From Streptomyces sp. SAT1 (lineage in GTDB: Bacteria; Actinomycetota; Actinomycetes; Streptomycetales; Streptomycetaceae), in NCBI RefSeq assembly GCF_001654495.1, contig NZ_CP015849.1, forward strand, positions 2,758,501 to 2,822,500: a DNA stretch of 64,000 bases, read 5' to 3'. Positions 54,458 through 64,000 of this stretch are shown in pieces (the stretch's first letter is position 1; each line of letters starts with the position of its first letter). Made by a program: the position numbers and the translations under genes. The notes beneath the pieces were generated by a model, which had not been told where the DNA came from, searched no databases, and worked only from the letters and a program-made list of their open reading frames with translations.

Positions 54458-55147
54458 TCAGCTCGGTCCGGCCTTGTAGCCGACGCCACGGACGGTCACC
54501 ACGATCTCGGGCTTCTCCGGGTCCTTCTCGACCTTGGAACGCAGCCGCTGGACATGGACGTTCACCAGGCGGGTGTCCGCCGCGTGACGGTAGCCCCACA
54601 CCTGCTCCAGGAGCACCTCACGGGTGAACACCTGCCACGGCTTGCGGGCCAGCGCGACCAGCAGGTCGAACTCCAGCGGGGTCAGCGCGATCGACTGCCC
54701 GTCCCGCTTCACCGAGTGCCCGGCCACATCGATGAGCAGGTCACCGATGGCCAGCTGCTCGGGAGCAGGCTCCTCCGAACGGCGCAGCCGCGCCCGGATC
54801 CGGGCGACCAGCTCCTTCGGCTTGAACGGCTTGACGATGTAGTCGTCGGCCCCGGACTCCAGGCCCACGACGACATCGACGGTGTCGCTCTTGGCGGTCA
54901 GCATCACGATCGGCACGCCGGACTCGGCCCTGATCAGGCGGCAGACCTCGATGCCGTCCCGGCCGGGCAGCATCAGGTCGAGCAGCACCAGATCGGGCTT
55001 GGCGTCCCGGAAAGCGGCCAGCGCCTTGTCGCCGTCAGCCACGAACGACGGCTCGAAACCCTCACCACGCAGCACGATCCCGAGCATCTCGGCCAGTGCG
55101 GTGTCGTCGTCGACGACAAGGACTCGTCCCTTCATAAACGACATCAT
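54458..55147 (-). CDS. mtrA: Response regulator MtrA (OmpR family)
   Basis: 229 residues from the first of two adjacent ATGs (55147; the second is at 55144 and would make the acceptor Asp56, the number used in the literature). The receiver domain has VLVVDDDTALAEML, phosphoacceptor LVLLDLMLPGRDG (Asp57 from this start), VMLTAKSD and DYIVKPFKPKELVAR. The winged-helix C-terminus reads ALTPLEFDLLVALARKPWQVFTREVLLEQVWGY, then RLVNVHVQRLRSKVEKDP and VRGVGYKAG. MtrA is a global regulator of Streptomyces development and cell wall genes. It leads the mtrA-mtrB-lpqB operon; the 143-bp upstream region separates it from mtnA, which reads in the same direction, and includes one TACGAG-like -10 candidate. 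Confidence 0.96.
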   Translation of the reverse strand: MMSFMKGRVLVVDDDTALAEMLGIVLRGEGFEPSFVADGDKALAAFRDAKPDLVLLDLMLPGRDGIEVCRLIRAESGVPIVMLTAKSDTVDVVVGLESGADDYIVKPFKPKELVARIRARLRRSEEPAPEQLAIGDLLIDVAGHSVKRDGQSIALTPLEFDLLVALARKPWQVFTREVLLEQVWGYRHAADTRLVNVHVQRLRSKVEKDPEKPEIVVTVRGVGYKAGPS

Positions 55148-55290
55148 CCCATTCTCGTAACGGTGGCGAAGATCCAGGTGAGACAGCTCACTGGCCTGTG
55201 ACGATAGTCGTACGGAGCCGTCACTGTCTGCCCACGCCCCGGGAACGGGCACCGCACGAGCCCCGGCCGGTGCCTCCTCCGCCCCGCCGC

Positions 55291-56445
55291 CTACCCTCTC
55301 CCGTGTTCCTCCGCCGCCCGCCGCGAGCGCGCGCACAGCTCGGCCAGTCCCTCGGCCGTCACCGGCGACAGGGCGCCCTGTTCGGTGACGATCGCGGTCA
55401 CCAGCTCCGGCGGGGTCACGTCGAACGCGGGGTTGTACGCCTGCGTACCGAGCGGCGCGACCGGGATGCCGCCACCGGCGCCCGTCCCCGGGGCCTGCGG
55501 TGCCGTCAGCTCCGTCACCTCGTGCCCCGGACGCTGCTCCACCTCGATGGACGCCCCGTCCGGGGTCCGCTCGTCCACCGTCGTCACCGGGGCGACCACG
55601 ATGAACGGCACGTGGTGGTAGCGGGCGAGCACCGCCAGCGGATAGCTGCCCACCTTGTTCGCCACCGAGCCGTCCGCCGCGATGCGGTCCGCGCCGATCA
55701 GCACCGCGTCCACCTCACCGGCGGCGAACAGCGAACCGGCCGCGTTGTCGGCGAGCAGCGTGTACGCCAGACCGTTGCGCGCCGCCTCGTACGCCGTCAG
55801 TCGCGCCCCCTGGAGCAGCGGCCGGGTCTCGTCCACCCACAGCCGGCGCATCCGGCCCGCCCGGTGCGCCGCCAGCGCCACCGCGAACGCCGTGCCCTCC
55901 CCGCCCGACACCAGCGACCCGGTGTTGCAGTGCGTGAGGATCCGGTGCCCACCGGCCGGCAGCAGTTCGTCGAGCAGCGCCAGGCCGTGCTCGGCCATGC
56001 GCGCGCTGGCCCGCGCGTCCTCCCGGTGCAGTTGCCGCGCCGCCGCCAGCGCCGCCGGAGCGGCCAGCAGCGGATCACCGGTCTCGGCCAGCGCGGTGTG
56101 ATAGGCCGACCGCGCCCGGTGCACCCCCACCGAGAGGTTCACCGCGGTCGGCCGCGCTCCCGCGAGCGCGTCGGCGGCGTCGTCCACGTCGAAGCCGCGG
56201 GCGGCGGCGAGCGCGACGCCGTACGCCCCGGCGATGCCCAGCAGCGGCGCCCCGCGCACAGCGAGCGACCGGATCGCCTCCACCAGCGCGGGCGCGTCCG
56301 TGCACACCAGCTCGACCTCCTGGGCCGGCAGCCTCGTCTGGTCCAGGAGGACCAGGACGGGGCCCTCGGGCGGCTCCTCCCAGCGAAGGGCGGGAATTCC
56401 CGGCGGCCGGTTGTCCTCGCGAGCCTGCGCGTACTGATCAGCCAT
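55291..56445 (-). CDS. mtnA: Methylthioribose-1-phosphate isomerase
   Basis: 384 residues; the enzyme converts 5-methylthioribose-1-phosphate to the ribulose form in methionine salvage. It belongs to the eIF2B-like fold. Conserved are SLAVRGAPLLGIAGAYGVALAA, the catalytic Cys in ILTHCNTGSLVSGGEGTA (near 173) and the catalytic Asp in VLIGADRIAADGSVANKVGSY (near 252), as well as PFIVVAPVTTVD and YNPAFDVTPPELVTAIVTE at the end. A 25-residue Gly/Ala-rich segment (APQAPGTGAGGGIPVAPLG) precedes the last motif. It lies upstream of mtrA on the same strand but is probably transcribed separately. Confidence 0.94.
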   Translation of the reverse strand: MADQYAQAREDNRPPGIPALRWEEPPEGPVLVLLDQTRLPAQEVELVCTDAPALVEAIRSLAVRGAPLLGIAGAYGVALAAARGFDVDDAADALAGARPTAVNLSVGVHRARSAYHTALAETGDPLLAAPAALAAARQLHREDARASARMAEHGLALLDELLPAGGHRILTHCNTGSLVSGGEGTAFAVALAAHRAGRMRRLWVDETRPLLQGARLTAYEAARNGLAYTLLADNAAGSLFAAGEVDAVLIGADRIAADGSVANKVGSYPLAVLARYHHVPFIVVAPVTTVDERTPDGASIEVEQRPGHEVTELTAPQAPGTGAGGGIPVAPLGTQAYNPAFDVTPPELVTAIVTEQGALSPVTAEGLAELCARSRRAAEEHGRG

Positions 56446-56585
56446 GCCGTCAGTGTTCCCCGTATCCCGCGGACAATGGAAGGCGTGCAGCGGCCACCGC
56501 GGCAGGTCACCCTGTCACCGCCCCATGACACGATGGCACCCCACCTGCCGCCGCGACCGCGGACGGGCACCGTGAAGGAGCGACG

Positions 56586-58010
56586 ATGAACGACACTCCG
56601 GGCTGGGCCTCGCCCGGATCCGCCCCGTCCGACGGGCAGGAACCCGGCGCGTCCGGCCCTGCCGACGCCGCCGGCCGTCCCGACCCCTCGGCGCCGGCCC
56701 GGCCCGAGCGGCCCGCGGACCGGCCCGGAGCGCAGCCGCAGGACCCCGGCCCCAAGTGGTCCAAGGAGCAGCCTCCGGCCGGCCAGTGGTCCGCACCCAC
56801 CGGAGGCCCCGCGGGCCCGGCACCCGGCCAGGCTCCGCCCCCGCCGCCCCCCGGCCCCGGCTGGGGCGCCCCGCCGCCCGCGGGCGGCGGCTACGGATAC
56901 GGCGGATACGGCACCCCCGGAGGCCCCGGGGGCTACGGCGGCCCAGGTGGCTACGGACCCGGCGGCCAGGGACCCGGTCCCGGCGGCTACGGCGCCTGGG
57001 GCGCCGGCTGGGGCGGACCGCCGCCCGCGGCCAAGCCCGGCGTGATCCCGCTGCGCCCGCTCGGTCTGGGCGAGATCCTCGACGGCGCCGTGTCCACGAT
57101 GCGCGCCCACTGGCGGGCCGTGCTCGGCATCGCGCTGGCCATCGCGGTCGTCACCGAGATCGTCGTCATCCTGGTGCAGCGTCTGGCGCTGAACGGCGTC
57201 ATCGGCAACGACGCGCTCAAGGACCCGGACGCCACGCCCCGCGAAGTGCTCCGGGCCACGGGCGACAGCCTCCTCGGCTCCGGCATCATCTTCCTGGTCG
57301 GCGTCATCGGCGCCGTCCTCGCCACCGGCCTGCTCACCACGGTCACCAGCCGCGCGGTGCTCGGCCGGTCCGTCACCCTGCGCGAGGCCTGGCGCGACGC
57401 CGCTCCCCAACTGCCCAGGCTGCTCGGTCTGCTCCTCGTGCTGCTGGTCATCTGCCTCGGCGTCTTCGCCGTGGGCCTGGTACCCGGCCTCATCGTCGCC
57501 GCGACCGGGGCCCCCGTCGGAGGCACCGCGATCGCCGTCCTCGGTGCGCTGGGCGCCGGTGTGGTCGCCATCTGGCTCGCGGTCCGCTTCTCCCTCGCCC
57601 CGCCCGCGCTGATGCTGGAGAAGCAGGGCGTCAAGAAGGCGATGAGCCGCTCCGTCAAGCTGGTCAACGGCTCCTGGTGGCGGATCTTCGGCATCCAGCT
57701 CCTGACCGCGCTGATCGTCGGCATCATCTCGGCGATCATCGTCATCCCCTTCAGCCTGATCGCCTCCGCCTTCAGCGACGGCGGGTTCTCCGGCCTCCTG
57801 GACGGCAGCACCCAGCTCAGCTGGACGTACCTGGTCATCACCGGAATCGGCACGGTGATCGGCTCCATGATCAAACTCCCGATCACGGCCGGTGTCACCG
57901 TGCTCCTCTACGTCGACCAGCGCATCCGCCGCGAAGCCCTCGACCTGGAACTGGCCCGCGCCGCAGGCGTCCAGGGCCACGGCACCGACGCACCCGCCTC
58001 CGGAAGCTGA
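56586..58010 (+). CDS. Polytopic membrane protein with Gly/Pro/Tyr-rich N-terminus
   Basis: 474 residues from ATG 56586 (AAGGAG at 56574-56579). Residues 1-150 are disordered (Pro/Ala, then GYGGYGTPGGPGGYGG-type repeats). The membrane part starts at about 155 (VIPLRPLGLGEILDGAVSTMRAHWRAVLGIALAIAVV) and has six TM segments, in a layout I associate with the actinobacterial glycerophosphoryl diester phosphodiesterase membrane-domain proteins. No catalytic motif is seen. It is the first gene of a tightly packed operon (4-bp gap to the DUF4129 gene) that ends with MoxR and DUF58 genes. It may be a membrane platform for this system (inference). Confidence 0.8.
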   Translation: MNDTPGWASPGSAPSDGQEPGASGPADAAGRPDPSAPARPERPADRPGAQPQDPGPKWSKEQPPAGQWSAPTGGPAGPAPGQAPPPPPPGPGWGAPPPAGGGYGYGGYGTPGGPGGYGGPGGYGPGGQGPGPGGYGAWGAGWGGPPPAAKPGVIPLRPLGLGEILDGAVSTMRAHWRAVLGIALAIAVVTEIVVILVQRLALNGVIGNDALKDPDATPREVLRATGDSLLGSGIIFLVGVIGAVLATGLLTTVTSRAVLGRSVTLREAWRDAAPQLPRLLGLLLVLLVICLGVFAVGLVPGLIVAATGAPVGGTAIAVLGALGAGVVAIWLAVRFSLAPPALMLEKQGVKKAMSRSVKLVNGSWWRIFGIQLLTALIVGIISAIIVIPFSLIASAFSDGGFSGLLDGSTQLSWTYLVITGIGTVIGSMIKLPITAGVTVLLYVDQRIRREALDLELARAAGVQGHGTDAPASGS

Positions 58011-58014
58011 TGCC

Positions 58015-58806
58015 GTGAGCCTGCCGGGGGGAGTTCTCACAGCGCCGTCCGCGCCCGCGCGCGCGGCGGACCACGCCGACGGGATCCTGCGGTCCCTGCC
58101 GCGCACCGGGCGCACGCTCGCCCTGGCGCAGCCGGGCCCCGGCGGCACACCACCGGTGACCCTCCCGCGCGACCCCGCGCGGGAGGCCGCCCGCCGCGAA
58201 CTGTCCAAGCGCGTGTACCACGAGAACGACCCCGGCCTGTTCCAACGCGCCCTCGACCACTTCTGGGACTGGGTCGGCAGACTCTTCGACTCCGCCTCGA
58301 CGGCCACCCCCGGCGGCACGGCCGGACTCGTCGTGATCGTCCTTGCCGTCCTCGCCGTACTGGGCGCCCTGTGGTGGCGCCTGGGCACACCGCACCGCGC
58401 ACCCGCCTCCGCCCCCGCCCTGTTCGACGACCGTCCCCGCAGCGCCGCCGAACACCGCGCCGCCGCCGAGGCGCACGCCGCCCAGGGCCACTGGAACCCC
58501 GCCGTCCAGGAACGCATGCGCGCCCTCGTCCGCTCCCTGGAGGAACGCGCCCTTCTCGACACCCGCCCCGGCCGCACCGCCGACGAGGCCGCGGCCGAGG
58601 CAGGCCGCGCCCTGCCCGCCCACGCCGACCGGCTGCACACCGCCGCCCGCGACTTCGACGACGTCACATACGGCGGCCGCCGCGCCACCGAGCAGACGTA
58701 CCGCCACATCGCCGTACTCGACCGCGACCTGGAGCACACCCGGCCCCAGCCGGCCGCGAGCACGACGAGCACGGCGGACACCACCCAGCGGGGAGCCGCC
58801 GGATGA
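58015..58806 (+). CDS. DUF4129-domain membrane protein
   Basis: 263 residues from GTG 58015. A periplasmic/extracytoplasmic N-terminal segment (REAARRELSKRVYHENDPGLFQRALDHFWDWVGRLF) is followed by one TM helix (about 100-122, AGLVVIVLAVLAVLGALWW). The cytoplasmic C-terminal DUF4129 domain has AEHRAAAEAHAAQGHWNPAVQERMRALVRSLEERALLDTRPGRTADEAAAEAGRAL and FDDVTYGGRRATEQTY. DUF4129 proteins commonly accompany MoxR, DUF58 and transglutaminase-like genes. Its stop overlaps the next start (ATGA). Confidence 0.87.
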   Translation: MSLPGGVLTAPSAPARAADHADGILRSLPRTGRTLALAQPGPGGTPPVTLPRDPAREAARRELSKRVYHENDPGLFQRALDHFWDWVGRLFDSASTATPGGTAGLVVIVLAVLAVLGALWWRLGTPHRAPASAPALFDDRPRSAAEHRAAAEAHAAQGHWNPAVQERMRALVRSLEERALLDTRPGRTADEAAAEAGRALPAHADRLHTAARDFDDVTYGGRRATEQTYRHIAVLDRDLEHTRPQPAASTTSTADTTQRGAAG

Positions 58807-60001
58807 CCACCGAGGCCACCACCGCCGCCCCGCCCCCGGCCACCTCGACCTCGCCCACCGCCCGGCAGACCTGGACCCGCGCGCGCGGCATCCTGCTCGC
58901 GCTGCTGATCCTGCTCGCCGCGGGCCTCGTCCTGGCCGCACTGCGCTCCGGCGACCGGCACGGCCGCCTCGACCCGCGCTCCGCCGACCCGCACGGCAGC
59001 CGCGCCGTCGCCGCCCTCCTCGCCGACCAGCACGTCAGCACCCGGGTCGTCACCGGCCTCGACGCGGCACGCGCCGCGGCCGGACCCGACACCACCCTGC
59101 TCGTCACCGTCCCCGACCTGCTGACCCGCGACCAGCAGTCCCGGCTGCGCGCCGCCACCGCCGGCACCGGCGGACGCACCGTCCTCGTCGCCCCCGGCGC
59201 TCCCTCCCTCGACCGCCTGGCCCCCGGCGTCACCGCCGACGCCGCGCCCGGCTTCGACACCGTGCTCGCACCCGGCTGCGCCCTGCCCGCCGCCCGCCGC
59301 GCCGGACCCGCCGAACTCGGCGACGGCATCCGCTACTCGGCCACCGCACGCGCCGACTCCTGCTACCCGAGCGACGGCCTGCCCACCCTGCTGCGCATCC
59401 CGCAGGCCGCGCACGGCGACACCGTCGTCCTCGGCGCGCCCGACATCCTCTACAACAACCGCCTCGACCAGCAGGGCAACGCCTCGCTCGCCCTTCAACT
59501 CCTCGGCTCGCGCCCCCATCTCGTCTGGTACCTCCCCTCGCTCGACGACGCCTCCGCCCCCGACAGCGGCGAGCGCGGCTTCTTCGACCTGCTGCCCTCC
59601 GGCTGGCTCTGGGGCACCCTCCAGCTCTTCATCGCCGCCGCAGTGGCGGCCCTGTGGCGGGCACGCCGCTTCGGCCCGCTCGTGCCCGAGAAACTCCCCG
59701 TCGCGATCCGCGCCTCCGAAACCACCGAGGGCCGCGCCCGGCTCTACCGCAAGGTGAACGCCCGCGACCGCGCCGCCACCGCTCTTCGCTCCGCCACCCG
59801 CACCCGCCTCGCTCCCCTCGTCGGCGTCCCCACCACCCAGGCGCACACGCCCGAGGCACTCCTCCCCGCCCTGTCCGCCCGCCTGGACGACGGCGCACAG
59901 CCCCTGCACGACCTGCTCTTCGGCCCGCCGCCCGGCGACGACGCGGCCCTCGTCTCCCTCGCCGACCGACTCGACGCCCTCGAAAGAGAGGTACGCCGTC
60001 C

Positions 60002-60005
<4 letters not shown>
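58803..60005 (+). CDS. DUF4350-domain membrane protein
   Basis: 400 residues from ATG 58803, overlapping the previous stop by 4 bp. TM1 lies at about 29-47 (ILLALLILLAAGLVLAALRSG). The extracytoplasmic DUF4350 part follows: RSADPHGSRAVAALLADQHVSTRVVTGLDAA, LLVTVPDLLTRDQQSRL and VVLGAPDILYNNRLDQQGNASLALQLLG, which resembles a GATase-like fold. TM2 lies near 280 (GTLQLFIAAAVAALWRARRFGPLV), then a cytoplasmic helical tail. Such proteins sit beside MoxR in many actinobacteria; the function is unknown. It overlaps moxR by 4 bp (ATGA). Confidence 0.87.
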
Positions 60006-60993
<988 letters not shown>

Positions 60994-60994
<1 letters not shown>

Positions 60995-62304
60995 TGGCCC
61001 TCACCGGACGCGCCGCACTCCTCGCGGCCCTCGGTTCCGTCCCCGTCGGCCTCTGGGACGCCGGCTGGACCGGAGTCCTCGCCGTCAACGCGCCCCTGGC
61101 CGTCGCCTGCGCCTGCGACTACGCCCTGGCCGCGCCCGTACGCCGCCTCGGCCTGACCCGCTCCGGCGACACCTCCGTACGTCTGGGCGACACCGCCGAC
61201 GTCACGCTCACCGTCACCAACCCGTCCGGCCGCCCCCTGCGGGCCCGGATCCGCGACGCCTGGCCGCCCAGCAGCTGGCAGCCCGGCACGGAGACCGATG
61301 CCTCCCGCCACCACCTGACCGTCCCCGCCGGCGAACGCCGTCGGCTGACGACGCGGCTGCGCCCCACCCGCCGCGGCGACCGCCGGGCCGACCGTGTCAC
61401 CGTCCGCTCCTACGGCCCGCTCGGCCTCTTCTCCCGCCAGGGCACCCACCAGGTGCCCTGGACGGTACGGGTCCTCCCTCCGTTCACCAGCCGCAAGCAC
61501 CTGCCGTCCAAACTGGCGCGGCTCCGCGAACTCGACGGCCGCACCAGCGTCCTCACCCGCGGAGAGGGCACCGAGTTCGACAGCCTGCGCGACTACGTGC
61601 CCGGCGACGACACCCGCTCCATCGACTGGCGCGCCACCGCCCGACAGTCCGCGGTCGCCGTCCGCACCTGGCGTCCCGAACGCGACCGCCACATCCTGCT
61701 CGTCCTCGACACCGGCCGCACCTCGGCCGGGCGGGTCGCGGACGCGCCCCGCCTGGACGCCGCCATGGACGCCGCCCTGCTCCTGGCCGTCCTCGCCTCC
61801 CGGGCCGGAGACCGCGTCGACCTCCTCGCCTACGACCGCCGGGTGCGGGCCCTCGTCCAGGGCCGCGCCGCGGGAATGCTGCTGCCGTCCCTGGTCAACG
61901 CCATGGCGACGTTGGAAGCGGAACTCGTCGAGACGGATGCCCGGGGCCTCGCGGCGACCGCACTGCGCACAGCGCCCCGCCGCTCCCTGATCGTCCTGCT
62001 CACCAGCCTGGACCCGGCCCCCGTGGAAGAGGGCCTGCTCCCGGTCCTCCCTCAGCTCACGCAACGGCACACCGTACTGGTCGCCTCGGTCGCGGACCCG
62101 TACGTGGCCCGCATGGCCACCGCCCGGGGCAGCACGGACGCGGTGTACGAAGCCGCTGCGGCGGCCCAGGCCCAGGGCGAACGCCAGCGCACCGCGGAAC
62201 AACTGCGCCGCCAGGGAGTCACCGTCGTCGACGCGACTCCGGACAACCTGGCTCCCGCACTCGCGGACGCCTACCTGGCATTGAAGGCAGCAGGCCGGCT
62301 CTGA
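60994..62304 (+). CDS. DUF58-domain protein, MoxR partner
   Basis: 436 residues. Two hydrophobic segments near the N-terminus (LLAALGSVPVGLWDAGWTGVLAVNAPLAVACACDYAL) anchor it. A beta-rich extracytoplasmic-like segment with DVTLTVTNPSGRPLRARIRDAWPP follows. The DUF58 motif GEGTEFDSLRDYVPGDDTRSIDWRATAR (about 190-217) leads into a VWA-like domain (HILLVLDTGRTS, SLIVLLTSLDPAP). The VWA-like region has DTGRTS in place of the classic MIDAS DxSxS. It is the likely client or partner of the MoxR ATPase. It is the last gene of the five-gene operon, with a hairpin 7 bp downstream. Confidence 0.92.
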
Positions 62305-62310
62305 AGCACT

Positions 62311-62340
62311 GCCCCTTCCGTCCCAGAGACGGAAAGGGGC
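62311..62340 (+). terminator. Terminator of the MoxR/DUF58 operon
   Basis: A 12-bp stem (62311-62322 with 62328-62340, one bulged base) follows the DUF58 stop. Confidence 0.8.
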
Positions 62341-62391
62341 CGGGAAGGTGCCAGAAGAGGGACATCACGAAAAGCCCCTGAACACAGAAAA

Positions 62392-62415
62392 ACCCCGCAC
62401 CGTGAGGTGCGGGGT
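62392..62415 (-). terminator. rRNA operon terminator
   Basis: A 10-bp perfect stem (62392-62401 with 62406-62415) followed on the minus strand by a run of five T, just downstream of 5S. It is the most classical intrinsic terminator in the window. Confidence 0.9.
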
Positions 62416-62429
62416 CTTCCCTAAGAATT

Positions 62430-62547
62430 GTTCGGCGGTGTCCTACTCTCCCACAGGGTCCCCCCTGCAGTACCATCGGCGCTGTAAGGCTTAGCTTCCG
62501 GGTTCGGAATGTAACCGGGCGTTTCCCTCACGCTATGACCACCGAAA
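62430..62547 (-). rRNA. rrf: 5S ribosomal RNA
   Basis: On the minus strand the sequence starts near GTTTCGGTGGTCATAGCG and ends near GACACCGCCGAACA, with the conserved internal CCGAACCCGGAAGCTAAGCC. The length is about 118 nt and the ends can pair. It lies about 85 bp downstream of 23S in the usual order, with no tRNA between. Exact ends are uncertain by a few bases. Confidence 0.95.
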
Positions 62548-62632
62548 CACTATGAAACAATCAACCGCACCATGTGTGGCACATGGGGTTGTTCGTGGTT
62601 TCAGAACCAACACAGTGGACGCGAGCAACTGA

Positions 62633-64000
<1,368 letters not shown>

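Overview
The window is a very GC-rich chromosomal stretch of an actinobacterium, almost certainly Streptomyces. The evidence is the codon bias, GTG/TTG starts, a sortase LAXTG protein, the PkaA/PkaB kinase pair, the gene order mtrA-mtrB-lpqB, NAD-dependent glutamate dehydrogenase of about 1,640 residues, and actinobacterial rRNA at the right edge. The order ftsE/ftsX, prfB, pkaB/pkaA, ohr/ohrR, gdh, secA, hpf, lpqB/mtrB/mtrA, mtnA matches what I remember of the S. coelicolor core chromosome. That comparison is from memory, not from a search.

Layout. 1-2508 (minus): a truncated S41/PDZ protease and ftsE-ftsX. 2738-5388: a tiny zinc-ribbon membrane peptide, a repeat-rich LAXTG surface protein and prfB. 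5446-12929: kinases PkaB and PkaA, divergent from a giant FHA-FtsK/SpoIIIE-like ATPase. 13140-16975: a carbohydrate ABC importer (lipoprotein plus two permeases, no ATPase gene). Its first permease carries an unusual extracytoplasmic insert, and the junction between the permeases holds a duplicated sequence flanking a palindrome.

17142-33458 is the most distinctive part and looks like a surface glycopolymer (teichoic-acid-like) locus. It has three tandem GT2-TagF fusion proteins, a polytopic GT87-like glycosyltransferase, a GT2 enzyme with a long C-terminal domain, GalE, a TetR regulator divergent from a TagGH-like exporter, and a second polytopic membrane protein. The ohr/ohrR organic-peroxide pair sits inside it.

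33697-45183: gdh, a HAD phosphatase, a DUF6912 protein, an Rv3235-like protein, an 860-bp low-complexity gap and secA. 45456-50238: an apparently frameshifted GNAT acetyltransferase, a YcaQ/AlkZ-like protein, an orphan NarL-type response regulator, long-form HPF and ComF with an internal insertion. 50520-56445: lpqB, mtrB, mtrA (envelope and development signalling) and mtnA. 56586-62304: a tightly coupled membrane-protein/DUF4129/DUF4350/MoxR/DUF58 operon. 62430-64000 (minus): 5S rRNA and the 3' part of 23S rRNA.

Many operons end in strong hairpins. Several genes have a TAnnnT -10-like box 6-8 nt before the start codon, as expected for leaderless transcripts. No CRISPR array, prophage, transposase or tRNA gene was seen.
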